From Gammaproteobacteria bacterium (GTDB lineage: Bacteria; Pseudomonadota; Gammaproteobacteria; Ga0077536), in assembly GCA_023257255.1 (NCBI GenBank), contig JALRCR010000015.1, positions 1 to 33,871 on the forward strand: a DNA stretch of 33,871 nucleotides. Reading direction: 5' to 3'. Position 1 is the stretch's first letter. Each line of letters opens with the position of its first letter. The notes beneath the pieces are model-generated. The model worked only from the letters and a program-made list of their open reading frames with translations. It was not told the DNA's origin and did not search any database. The position numbers and the translations under genes were made by a program. Shown piece after piece: positions 25,906 to 33,871 of the stretch.

Positions 25906-26614
25906 CGGTCGCTCGAAGAATATCTGCCGGGAAATCTATCTCAATCCACGGTTCGCCGCTGACATCTTCAAAGCCGAAATCGTGCTCGCCGCTCCGCAAG
26001 AGCTCCTGCAGCGCGTTTTCGTGTGGCTCCTGCGCCCGTCCAGTGGCGATGAAGCGCTCACAGTGCGCGGCCAGCGCCCGTGCGGTGGTCGGCGAAAGTT
26101 TGAAAAACCCCACCGACTCGCCGGTGAAATCCCAAGCGCGGGCCGGGTCAGGGCGTTTGCTGAAATCAACGATGCGGCTGCCTTGGACGCAGACTTTGAC
26201 CGGCTCATCGCCCGGCACGTAGGCGCGGTCCAGCAAGAGGCAGCTGCGGTGCACGCTGGCGGCCAGACGATCGAGAAAGTGCGCCGGGTAGAGCACATCG
26301 GCATCCATCAGCAGGACCTCTTCACCGCAGTTCAGCGCCGACCTGACGGCCCACAGCGACTTGATGCTGCCCGCGGTGAAGTCCGGATTTTCAACGCACT
26401 CGATGCGGGGCGCTGCCTGATCGCGGATCGCTGCCAAGATATCGACGGCCCGGTAACCGGTGCAGATCGTGAGCTTGCGAATGCCCAGCGCCGCCAGATT
26501 CTGGACATGCCGTTGCAGGAGCGAGCAGCCGCCAATCTCGAGTAGCGCCTTGGGGCGCCCGTCGGCCAGCCCGAGACGGTTGCCCATGCCCGCGGCCAGC
26601 AGGATTGCGTCCAT
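25874..26614 (-). CDS. pntC: PntC-like CMP-phosphonate nucleotidyltransferase
   Basis: A 246-residue single-domain nucleotidyltransferase. The intact loop [12 protein letters not shown] with the catalytic Lys in [21 protein letters not shown] with the metal Asp, and the C-terminal [14 protein letters not shown] are typical of the phosphocholine/2-AEP cytidylyltransferase group (LicC, PntC). Between hpnA (5 bases upstream) and PEP mutase (overlapping), the likely job is conversion of AEP plus CTP to CMP-AEP. That is the activated form a CDP-alcohol transferase, also in this operon, could place on a lipid. A sugar-1-phosphate nucleotidyltransferase is the alternative. Substrate is inferred; family is secure. 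Confidence 0.78.
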   Translation of the reverse strand: MDAILLAAGMGNRLGLADGRPKALLEIGGCSLLQRHVQNLAALGIRKLTICTGYRAVDILAAIRDQAAPRIECVENPDFTAGSIKSLWAVRSALNCGEEVLLMDADVLYPAHFLDRLAASVHRSCLLLDRAYVPGDEPVKVCVQGSRIVDFSKRPDPARAWDFTGESVGFFKLSPTTARALAAHCERFIATGRAQEPHENALQELLRSGEHDFGFEDVSGEPWIEIDFPADILRATDEILPAIHRV

Positions 26615-26619
26615 GTTGG

Positions 26620-27606
26620 CTAGGCGGGACGGGTGCGAAACCAGTCGACGGCAGCCACGATGGCTTCATGCGCTGGCCGGTATTGATAGCCCAGCTCGCG
26701 CACCGCGCGCTCGGAACTGAAATACATTTTCTTGCGCGACATGCGCAGACCGTCCAGCGTGACCTGTGGCTCGGCGCCGTGTGTAAGCCAGGCCCAGGCT
26801 TCGGCAATCGCTGCAATGGGCATCAGGCCGAGACGTGGGAGCTCGATCCGGGGCGGTTTGCGACCTGCGAGGCCGGCGATGTCGGCCAGAATCTCCCGCA
26901 GTGACAGATTTTCGCCGCCCAGAATGTAGCGGCGTCCGACCACGCCTCGTTCGAAAGCCCGCAGGTGGCCTGCGGCGACGTCGTCCACATGGACCAGATT
27001 CAAGCCCGTGTCGACAAAGGCCGGGATACGTCCGAACCAGGCGTCGCGAATCATTCGGCCAGTTGGGGTGGGCTTGACGTCGTGCGGCCCGATCGGGGTC
27101 GATGGATTCACAATCACGGCGGGCAGACCAGCCTGCTGTACGAGGTCATCGATCACGCGCTCGGCGAGGAATTTGGAGCGCTTGTAGTGCCCGATCATGT
27201 CGGCCACCGTGACCGGTGAATCTTCGGTGGCCGAAGTACCATCGGCATGCAGCCCCAGCGTTGCCACACTGCTCGTGTAGACCACGCGCGGGATGCCGGT
27301 TTTCAGGGCGGCAGCCATCAGATGTCGCGTGCCTTCGACGTTGCTGGCGTAGAGTTCATCAGGATTGCGGGTCCAAAGCCGGTAATCGGCGGCCACGTGG
27401 TACAGGCCCGTGCAATCGGCGCAGGCGCGTTCAAGTGAGGCCCGGTCGCGCAGATCGCCTTCGGCGATTTCCAGCGCTAATCCGGCCAGATTGCTGCGGT
27501 CGCTGGCGGGCCGCACCAGCACGCGCACGCTGGCCCCGGTCGCGAGCAAGGCCCGCACTACCGCGCTGCCAACAAATCCGGACGCACCCGTGACCAGAAT
27601 CGTCAT
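26620..27606 (-). CDS. hpnA: Hopanoid-associated NAD-dependent sugar epimerase HpnA
   Basis: A 328-residue extended short-chain dehydrogenase. The Rossmann NAD motif is TILVTGASGFVGSAVVRALL at the N-terminus, with catalytic YKRSKFLAE (Tyr-x-x-x-Lys variant) in the middle. HpnA-like features include YHVAADYRLWTRNPDELY and VNPSTPIGPHDVKPTPTG. HpnA occurs in most hopanoid clusters but its substrate is unproven. The ATG at 27606 overlaps the stop of the CDP-alcohol phosphatidyltransferase by 4 bases (ATGA), and the PntC-like gene starts 5 bases after its stop. It is thus wedged between the lipid transferase and the AEP-activation genes. Confidence 0.95.
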   Translation of the reverse strand: MTILVTGASGFVGSAVVRALLATGASVRVLVRPASDRSNLAGLALEIAEGDLRDRASLERACADCTGLYHVAADYRLWTRNPDELYASNVEGTRHLMAAALKTGIPRVVYTSSVATLGLHADGTSATEDSPVTVADMIGHYKRSKFLAERVIDDLVQQAGLPAVIVNPSTPIGPHDVKPTPTGRMIRDAWFGRIPAFVDTGLNLVHVDDVAAGHLRAFERGVVGRRYILGGENLSLREILADIAGLAGRKPPRIELPRLGLMPIAAIAEAWAWLTHGAEPQVTLDGLRMSRKKMYFSSERAVRELGYQYRPAHEAIVAAVDWFRTRPA

Positions 27607-28214
27607 GGGCGCACCGTCCGGGCCAGTCGTTCGACCTGACGGTAATGCACGATCACCAGCACGAGTGCGATCGGGGCGCCAATACAGGCGGCGCGCAGGA
27701 ACAGCGGCAATTGTTCGCACCAGCTGACCACCGGGGTCAGGTACAGGACGTCTTCGGCCTCAAAACCCCGCCAGCGTGGCTGGCGTGTGACCGTTTTGCC
27801 GTAGCGACTTTCCAGCAGATTGCGCAGGTGAAAAATGGTGGCCACCGCGATGCCAGCCGCCAGCCCCATGCCGAGTGCCGACTGCCCCAGCACGGGCTGC
27901 AAGCCGTAGCCAATGCCGATGAACATGCCGCTGGTAACGATAGCGTCGGAGATCAAATCAAAGTTGTGACCAAACTGGCTCTGGCGGCCACCCAGGCGCG
28001 CCAGTTCGCCGTCGGTGTGATCCAGAAAGTTCGACAGGACGATGAGAATGGCGGCCGCATTCGGGGAATCGCCCGCCGCAAAGAGCCAGGCACCCAGCAG
28101 GCCTGTCGCAAGCCGCAGGGTGGTGAGGTGATTGGGCGAGACTGGTCCACCCACCAGCGGCTTTACCAGCCAGGCCGCCAGGCGTGCGTCGTAAGGACGG
28201 GACGGGCCGCTCAT
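27603..28214 (-). CDS. CDP-alcohol phosphatidyltransferase family protein
   Basis: A 203-residue integral membrane enzyme with about five transmembrane helices. The CDP-alcohol phosphotransferase signature (D-x2-D-G-x2-A-R-x8-G-x3-D-x3-D) is complete: Asp 65, Asp 68, Gly 69, Ala 72, Arg 73, Gly 82, Asp 86 and Asp 90. Such enzymes displace CMP from a CDP-alcohol or CMP-activated headgroup with a hydroxyl acceptor. The ATG at 28214 overlaps the hpnG stop by 4 bases and the stop overlaps the hpnA ATG by 4 bases, so it belongs firmly to this operon. With CMP-AEP as donor it could form an AEP lipid on diacylglycerol or on a hopanoid hydroxyl. An ordinary phospholipid synthase is the alternative. 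Confidence 0.92.
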   Translation of the reverse strand: MSGPSRPYDARLAAWLVKPLVGGPVSPNHLTTLRLATGLLGAWLFAAGDSPNAAAILIVLSNFLDHTDGELARLGGRQSQFGHNFDLISDAIVTSGMFIGIGYGLQPVLGQSALGMGLAAGIAVATIFHLRNLLESRYGKTVTRQPRWRGFEAEDVLYLTPVVSWCEQLPLFLRAACIGAPIALVLVIVHYRQVERLARTVRP

Positions 28215-28924
28215 TGGACGCGGCCCGTGGGGGGCTGGAACAGTCCGGCCCCGGCTAGCAACGTGGCGGCGCGGCTCAGCGACTGGAGCGCTTGCCGAAA
28301 ATGCAACCCCAGGCGGAGCAGGGGGGGGAGATCCGTCGGGCGACGACACAGTGCGGCCATGACCTTCCGCGGACTGCTGCGGCCGTCTGCCCCCATCCCG
28401 GCGATTGCCGCTGCGGGGATTTCAAGTCCAACCGGATCGACGACCGCGCGAATCCCCAGAAAGGGTACGCCAGCCGCCGCGGCGACTGCGGCGACCGCAG
28501 CAGATTCCATGTCGACCGCCGCGCAGTGGCTGCGCTCGCCAAGCCGGCGCTTGACGCCCGCGCCGGTGAGCGGCGCGCGCACCGTGCAGGCGTCTACCAG
28601 TTGAGGATTCAGTGGTGCCAGCGCTTCCGCGCAGGCGTTCAGCCACTGCGGGTCGGCGGTGAGGCGCGGTTCGCCCAGTCGACCGGTGGTTCTGAGCAGC
28701 AGGATCTGGCCGGCCTGAAGCGAGGTGCTCAAGGCGCCCGACGTGCCCCAACTCACCAGCGCGCCGGCACCGGCAGCCAGCAGTGCGCGCGCGCCGTCGG
28801 CGGCAGGCGTTTCACCAGGGCCAGTAATCCGGCACAGCGCCTGGCTCGCGCCTTGCCAGCGGGCGGCCGTTTTGGCTTCGGCGTCGAGCGCAAAAATAAT
28901 CCCCATCAGCGCGCGTTGTGTCAT
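28211..28924 (-). CDS. hpnG: Hopanoid-associated phosphorylase HpnG
   Basis: A 237-residue member of the nucleoside phosphorylase family. GIIFALDAEAKTA at the N-terminus, VSWGTSGALSTSLQAG and AVDMESAAVAAVAAAAGVPF with the conserved Met-Glu ribose-binding pair are visible. HpnG removes adenine from adenosylhopane (the HpnH product), giving phosphoribosylhopane on the way to ribosylhopane and bacteriohopanetetrol. The ATG at 28924 is used; a second at 28906 is possible. It starts 35 bases after the squalene synthase stop and overlaps the CDP-alcohol transferase start. HpnH and HpnG are in separate transcription units here, yet serve consecutive steps. Confidence 0.92.
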   Translation of the reverse strand: MTQRALMGIIFALDAEAKTAARWQGASQALCRITGPGETPAADGARALLAAGAGALVSWGTSGALSTSLQAGQILLLRTTGRLGEPRLTADPQWLNACAEALAPLNPQLVDACTVRAPLTGAGVKRRLGERSHCAAVDMESAAVAAVAAAAGVPFLGIRAVVDPVGLEIPAAAIAGMGADGRSSPRKVMAALCRRPTDLPPLLRLGLHFRQALQSLSRAATLLAGAGLFQPPTGRVQ

Positions 28925-28959
28925 GCCAGTGCTTGCCGTAGAGCGATCCCGGACCGTGC

Positions 28960-30045
28960 CTAGCAACGGTGTCGGGACTCCATGCCTTCGATGTAGAGCG
29001 GGTCGGTTGCCGGCACGTCGACCTGCGGCAGTCCGATGGCCGCGAGCCCGAACAGGCCGCGTACGGCGAGGTCGGACCGCGCGCCGAGACTGGTCAGCAA
29101 AATGGTCGCCTTCACGCTGCGACGGGAAATTTTGACGTCCTGACCACCGACAAACAGCGGGTTATCGTTGATCCGCCGTAAGGTCAGCACCGCCATCCCC
29201 AAGGCCCACAGGCAGAATTTACGGATGCCGGTTTCGCGCGACGGGATCATCAGTGTGTAGTCCAGCGCGTTGCGGATATGTCCGTGGGCGACTGCCAGCA
29301 GGTCGTGGAGGCCATCAGCAAAGGCGCTTCCGCCTTCGCCCGGGCGGAGGTTGCTGAGCCGCAAGCCGCGCGGTTCAAAGACCGAACGCGGGAGCCAGCA
29401 CGCGCCACGGGCACGGTCTTCCCAGATATCTTTGAGAATATTGGTCATCTGCAGCGCCTGCCCAAAAGAAACCCCCAGTCGCAACAGATGCTGGCGCGAT
29501 GGTTGGAGTTCCGGACAGTGGTGGCAGAAGAGTTCTGTCAGCATTTCGCCGACCACGCCGGCGACGTAATAGCAGTAGCGATCCATCGCCGCCTGATCCG
29601 CAAGTCCGTCCAGTGTTTCCTGACCCTGATAGAACAACATGCCATCGGTCATCACCCGCACACAGCGGGCCAGCGCCTGTTGTTGAGGCGGCGCAAGCGC
29701 GTGAGTAATCCGGATCACCTGATCGGTATGAAGCACTAATTCACGCTCGGCGGCCGTGGCATGCGGGGCAAGCTTGGCAGCCAGCGTTTGCCCGAAGTCT
29801 TGCGCATCGCCCCGCGCCTGCACGACCTCGTTGAACCACTCGGAATAGCGTTGTTTTTCGGGAAAAGTAAGGCCGGCGTCGTCTTCGATTGTGTCCGCAA
29901 TGCGGCACAACAGATAGGCATTACCGACTGAGCGGGACAGGGACGCGGGCAAGACCGGAATGGTCAGCGCGAAGGTGCGAGATACACCCTGCAGAATGGT
30001 AATCTGGAAGGCTTCGTCGGCTGCGGTAGGGGAACCAGCAGTCAT
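28960..30045 (-). CDS. sqs: Squalene synthase (farnesyl-diphosphate farnesyltransferase type)
   Basis: A 361-residue head-to-head prenyl synthase with the two Asp-rich motifs DTIEDD (51-56) and DIWED (206-210). LLCRIADTIEDD, MDRYCYYVAGVVGEMLTELF and QMTNILKDIWEDRARGACWLP resemble the single-enzyme squalene synthase class. They differ from HpnC and HpnD, which split the reaction and need HpnE. It would use two FPP and NADPH to make squalene, the hopanoid precursor. A phytoene synthase is less likely given the hpn neighbours. The frame is open through the tRNA gene to 30402; the ATG at 30045 is preferred, with 30114 possible. It heads the phosphonate-hopanoid run. Confidence 0.9.
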   Translation of the reverse strand: MTAGSPTAADEAFQITILQGVSRTFALTIPVLPASLSRSVGNAYLLCRIADTIEDDAGLTFPEKQRYSEWFNEVVQARGDAQDFGQTLAAKLAPHATAAERELVLHTDQVIRITHALAPPQQQALARCVRVMTDGMLFYQGQETLDGLADQAAMDRYCYYVAGVVGEMLTELFCHHCPELQPSRQHLLRLGVSFGQALQMTNILKDIWEDRARGACWLPRSVFEPRGLRLSNLRPGEGGSAFADGLHDLLAVAHGHIRNALDYTLMIPSRETGIRKFCLWALGMAVLTLRRINDNPLFVGGQDVKISRRSVKATILLTSLGARSDLAVRGLFGLAAIGLPQVDVPATDPLYIEGMESRHRC

Positions 30046-30130
30046 GCTTGGCGTCGCTCTTCCTCGAAACGGCGTGCTAACGCCTGCTGCGGATGGGTTA
30101 TGCGGGAAATCCATCCGCGTGAAGAAAATT

Positions 30131-30207
30131 TGGTCGGGGTGACAGGATTCGAACCTACGACCCCTGCCTCCCGAAGGCAGTGCTCTACCAGACTGAGCTA
30201 CACCCCG
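30131..30207 (-). tRNA. tRNA-Pro (anticodon CGG)
   Basis: The minus strand folds as a 77-base cloverleaf with encoded CCA. The acceptor CGGGGTG pairs with CACCCCG, followed by discriminator A and CCA. The D arm contains AGCTCAGTCTGGTAGAGC, the anticodon stem CTGCC/GGCAG encloses loop TTCGGGA with anticodon CGG, and the T arm has GGTTCGAATCC. It begins 7 bases after the ispB stop and ends 86 bases before the squalene synthase ATG, all on one strand. Confidence 0.97.
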
Positions 30208-30214
30208 ACTGTGT

Positions 30215-31213
30215 TTACGACTTCCGTTCCACGGCAAATCTGGATAACGCGAGTAGCGCGTCCAGATACGGAGACCCCGGAACTCCCGCCAAGGCGAGGC
30301 GAGCTTTGCTTGCTTCCGCCTCAGCGAGCGCAAAAGTGTAAGTGATGGCTCCCGTCGATTCAATTGCGGCGGAGATTTCTTCGATGTGTTCGAGTCCGCC
30401 ATGTTCGATCGCGTGCCGAATCAGGTCAGCTTCGGCGGGTTTGCCTTTCCACATGGCATACAAGAGCGGCAAGGTTGGCTTGCCTTCAGCAAGGTCATCG
30501 CCGATGTTTTTGCCGATATCTGCGGCAGTTGCGCTGTAGTCGAGCGCGTCGTCGACCAATTGGAAGGCGGTTCCCAGGTGGCGGCCATAGGAGGCGAGCG
30601 CCTGTTCGGCTGCGCTGTCGCTACCCGCAATAACGGCGCCGAGTCGGGTCGCGGCTTCGAAGAGCTTGGCTGTCTTGAACCGAATCGTATCGAGGTAGCG
30701 CGCCTCGCTGGTGTCGGGATCGTGACAATTCACCAGTTGCATGACCTCGCCCTCGGCGATGGTGTTGGTCGCATCGGCCAGAATCTGCAGCACCTTCAGG
30801 TTGCCGATATCCACCATCATCTGGAAGGCCCGCGAGTAGAGAAAATCGCCCACCAGCACACTTGCTTCGTTGCCCCACACCGTGTTGGCGGTCTCGCGGC
30901 CGCGGCGGAGCAGGGAAGAATCGACCACGTCGTCGTGCAGGAGTGTGGCGGTGTGGATCAACTCGACGATCACGGCCAGATCGATATGGCGGTCACCCGC
31001 ATAGCCCAGAGCCTGTGCGCTCAGCAAGGCCAAGACCGGGCGCAGTCGTTTGCCGCCGCCAGCGATCACATAATGGCTAACCTGGTTGATCAGCGGCACG
31101 TCGGAATGCAGGCGTTGGCGCATCAGCGCATCGACCGCCCCCATCTGGGTGGCGATTAGTGTGCGAGTGCTTTCGATGCCGGCGTCGCCGGGAAGAAATG
31201 GAGCAGGCGGCAT
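30215..31213 (-). CDS. ispB: Octaprenyl-diphosphate synthase IspB
   Basis: A 332-residue trans-prenyltransferase that extends FPP with isopentenyl diphosphate to make the long ubiquinone side chain. The first Asp-rich motif is LLHDDVVDSSLLRRG, the second LVDDALDYS, with GGGKRLRP for IPP binding and GDFLYSRAFQMM as in E. coli IspB (323 residues). ATG 31213 gives the matching N-terminus; the open frame to 31651 runs antisense through rplU and is not coding. It is divergent from rplU, the usual arrangement in gammaproteobacteria. It is followed closely by tRNA-Pro and squalene synthase, so FPP-consuming genes are adjacent. Confidence 0.96.
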   Translation of the reverse strand: MPPAPFLPGDAGIESTRTLIATQMGAVDALMRQRLHSDVPLINQVSHYVIAGGGKRLRPVLALLSAQALGYAGDRHIDLAVIVELIHTATLLHDDVVDSSLLRRGRETANTVWGNEASVLVGDFLYSRAFQMMVDIGNLKVLQILADATNTIAEGEVMQLVNCHDPDTSEARYLDTIRFKTAKLFEAATRLGAVIAGSDSAAEQALASYGRHLGTAFQLVDDALDYSATAADIGKNIGDDLAEGKPTLPLLYAMWKGKPAEADLIRHAIEHGGLEHIEEISAAIESTGAITYTFALAEAEASKARLALAGVPGSPYLDALLALSRFAVERKS

Positions 31214-31317
31214 GGCGACTTGGTACCCGAGCCAGAAAACAACCGGATTCTGCCAACAGGCCGACGCATAAGCCAGCAGGCGACACGCACCGGGTGCCAC
31301 TGCCGCCATAAAAAGTG

Positions 31318-31346
31318 TTGAGTCACGGCCGCCAATTACGTACCAT
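31318..31346 (+). promoter_or_regulatory. Sigma-70 promoter of rplU-rpmA
   Basis: TTGAGT (31318-31323), 17 bases, TACCAT (31341-31346). Predicted start is about 31353, leaving a leader of some 57 bases before the rplU ATG. It lies in the 196-base ispB-rplU divergent gap. Confidence 0.6.
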
Positions 31347-31409
31347 TCGGCCCCTGTCAGTCCGAGCCTCGGGCGGCAGTCCCCTTGAACAGTACTGGTC
31401 AAACACCCC

Positions 31410-31724
31410 ATGCAAGCAGTGATCAAAACTGGTGGCAAGCAGTATCGCGTTGCTATCGGTGACAAGTTGGCCGTTGAATCGCTCCCCGTTGAAGCTGGCG
31501 CCGCCGTCGAATTCGACACGGTGTTGCTCATCAAATCGGGAGACGCCGTCACGGTAGGCACGCCGACCATCGTCGGGGCCAAGGTTCGCGCGACGGTGAT
31601 CGAAAACGGTCGTGGCGATAAAGTCCGCATCTTGAAGTTCCGCCGCCGCAAGCACCATCGGAAGCAGATGGGTCATCGGCAGAACTACACCAAGGTCGAA
31701 ATCAACGAAATTCTGGGAGCCTGA
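31410..31724 (+). CDS. rplU: 50S ribosomal protein L21
   Basis: A 104-residue L21, normal length, binding 23S rRNA in the large subunit. The N-terminus [20 protein letters not shown] and C-terminal [19 protein letters not shown] are diagnostic. First gene of the conserved rplU-rpmA-obgE order, 6 bases before rpmA. Confidence 0.99.
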   Translation: MQAVIKTGGKQYRVAIGDKLAVESLPVEAGAAVEFDTVLLIKSGDAVTVGTPTIVGAKVRATVIENGRGDKVRILKFRRRKHHRKQMGHRQNYTKVEINEILGA

Positions 31725-31730
31725 AGCGTC

Positions 31731-31991
31731 ATGGCACACAAGAAAGCAGGCGGTAGTACCCGCAACGGTCGCGATTCTCAGGCGAAGCGTCTGGGCGTCA
31801 AAAAGTTCGGTGGTGAGGCGGTGATCGCCGGCAACATCATCGTGCGTCAGCGGGGCACTTCTTATCGCGCGGGCCCCAATGTGGGTTGCGGTCGTGACCA
31901 TACCCTGTTTGCGACGGCCGATGGTGCGGTTCGCTTCGAGCGCAAGGGGCCTGACAATCATCGCTACGTCACTGTTGTCACCGCCAGCTAG
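31731..31991 (+). CDS. rpmA: 50S ribosomal protein L27
   Basis: An 86-residue L27, whose flexible N-terminus ([20 protein letters not shown]) reaches the peptidyl transferase centre. It starts directly with the short mature-like N-terminus, so no Firmicutes-style cleaved extension is present. A terminator follows 25 bases after its stop. Confidence 0.99.
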   Translation: MAHKKAGGSTRNGRDSQAKRLGVKKFGGEAVIAGNIIVRQRGTSYRAGPNVGCGRDHTLFATADGAVRFERKGPDNHRYVTVVTAS

Positions 31992-32015
31992 GGTTTTCCC
32001 CTGCTGTGCGCATGA

Positions 32016-33871
<1,856 letters not shown>

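Noticed and set aside
25874-26614. Ordinary glucose-1-phosphate nucleotidyltransferase
   Set aside because: Short single domain, [14 protein letters not shown] ending and phosphonate neighbours fit a LicC/PntC-type enzyme better, though this is not excluded.
28960-30045. Phytoene synthase (CrtB)
   Set aside because: Motifs around the second Asp box and the hopanoid neighbours favour squalene synthase; no carotenoid genes are present.
30115-30402. Upstream extension of the squalene synthase frame to 480 residues
   Set aside because: It reads through the tRNA-Pro gene and into ispB on the same strand; the conserved protein begins just after the ATG at 30045.
31214-31651. Upstream extension of the ispB frame
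   Set aside because: It runs antisense through rplU and its promoter; IspB homology starts at 31213.

Overview
The window reads as a GC-rich chromosomal segment of a hopanoid-producing gammaproteobacterium. The main pointers are a mutS-fdxA-(RsmZ-like RNA) arrangement as in Pseudomonas, proteobacterial glycolate oxidase and Mla genes, and a large hopanoid (hpn) block. Genus cannot be named from the sequence alone. There are no insertion sequences, phage genes or CRISPR arrays. Nearly all reading frames look intact; the genes at the two window edges (CHASE2 cyclase and proB) are cut.

Layout. (1) 1-5.8 kb: a phospho-signalling island with a truncated CHASE2-type class III nucleotide cyclase (+), facing a minus-strand set of a CHASE2 Ser/Thr kinase, a PP2C phosphatase and a two-FHA protein, plus a small DUF4124 protein. 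(2) 5.8-9.7 kb: a noncoding stretch with an AT-rich dyad and a GGA-rich structured RNA (RsmZ candidate) ending in a strong terminator, then fdxA, mutS and a TPR lipoprotein. (3) 9.8-16.1 kb (+): htpG behind a textbook sigma-32 promoter, prmB, aroC, glcE, glcF. (4) 16.1-19.9 kb (-): hpnH, hpnB, an MlaC/HpnM-like protein and MlaA. (5) 20.0-22.0 kb (+): dxs with its own sigma-70 promoter. (6) 22.0-30.0 kb (-): a tightly packed run of squalene synthase, hpnG, a CDP-alcohol phosphatidyltransferase, hpnA, a PntC-like nucleotidyltransferase, PEP mutase fused to a nucleotidyltransferase, phosphonopyruvate decarboxylase and 2-aminoethylphosphonate (AEP) transaminase. (7) 30.1-31.2 kb (-): tRNA-Pro(CGG) and ispB. 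(8) 31.4-33.9 kb (+): rplU, rpmA, a terminator, obgE and the start of proB.

The most interesting part is region 6. A complete route from PEP to AEP, with an enzyme to activate AEP as CMP-AEP and a membrane CDP-alcohol phosphotransferase, is embedded in one apparent operon with genes that make squalene and process the hopanoid side chain. dxs supplies isoprenoid precursors, squalene synthase commits FPP to squalene, and HpnH and HpnG build and process adenosylhopane. A reasonable hypothesis is that the operon makes an AEP-headgroup lipid: either a diacyl phosphonolipid co-regulated with hopanoids or an AEP-decorated hopanoid. The MlaA/MlaC pair beside hpnB and hpnH could move such lipids across the envelope. 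The enzyme families are recognised from motifs; the final product is inference.
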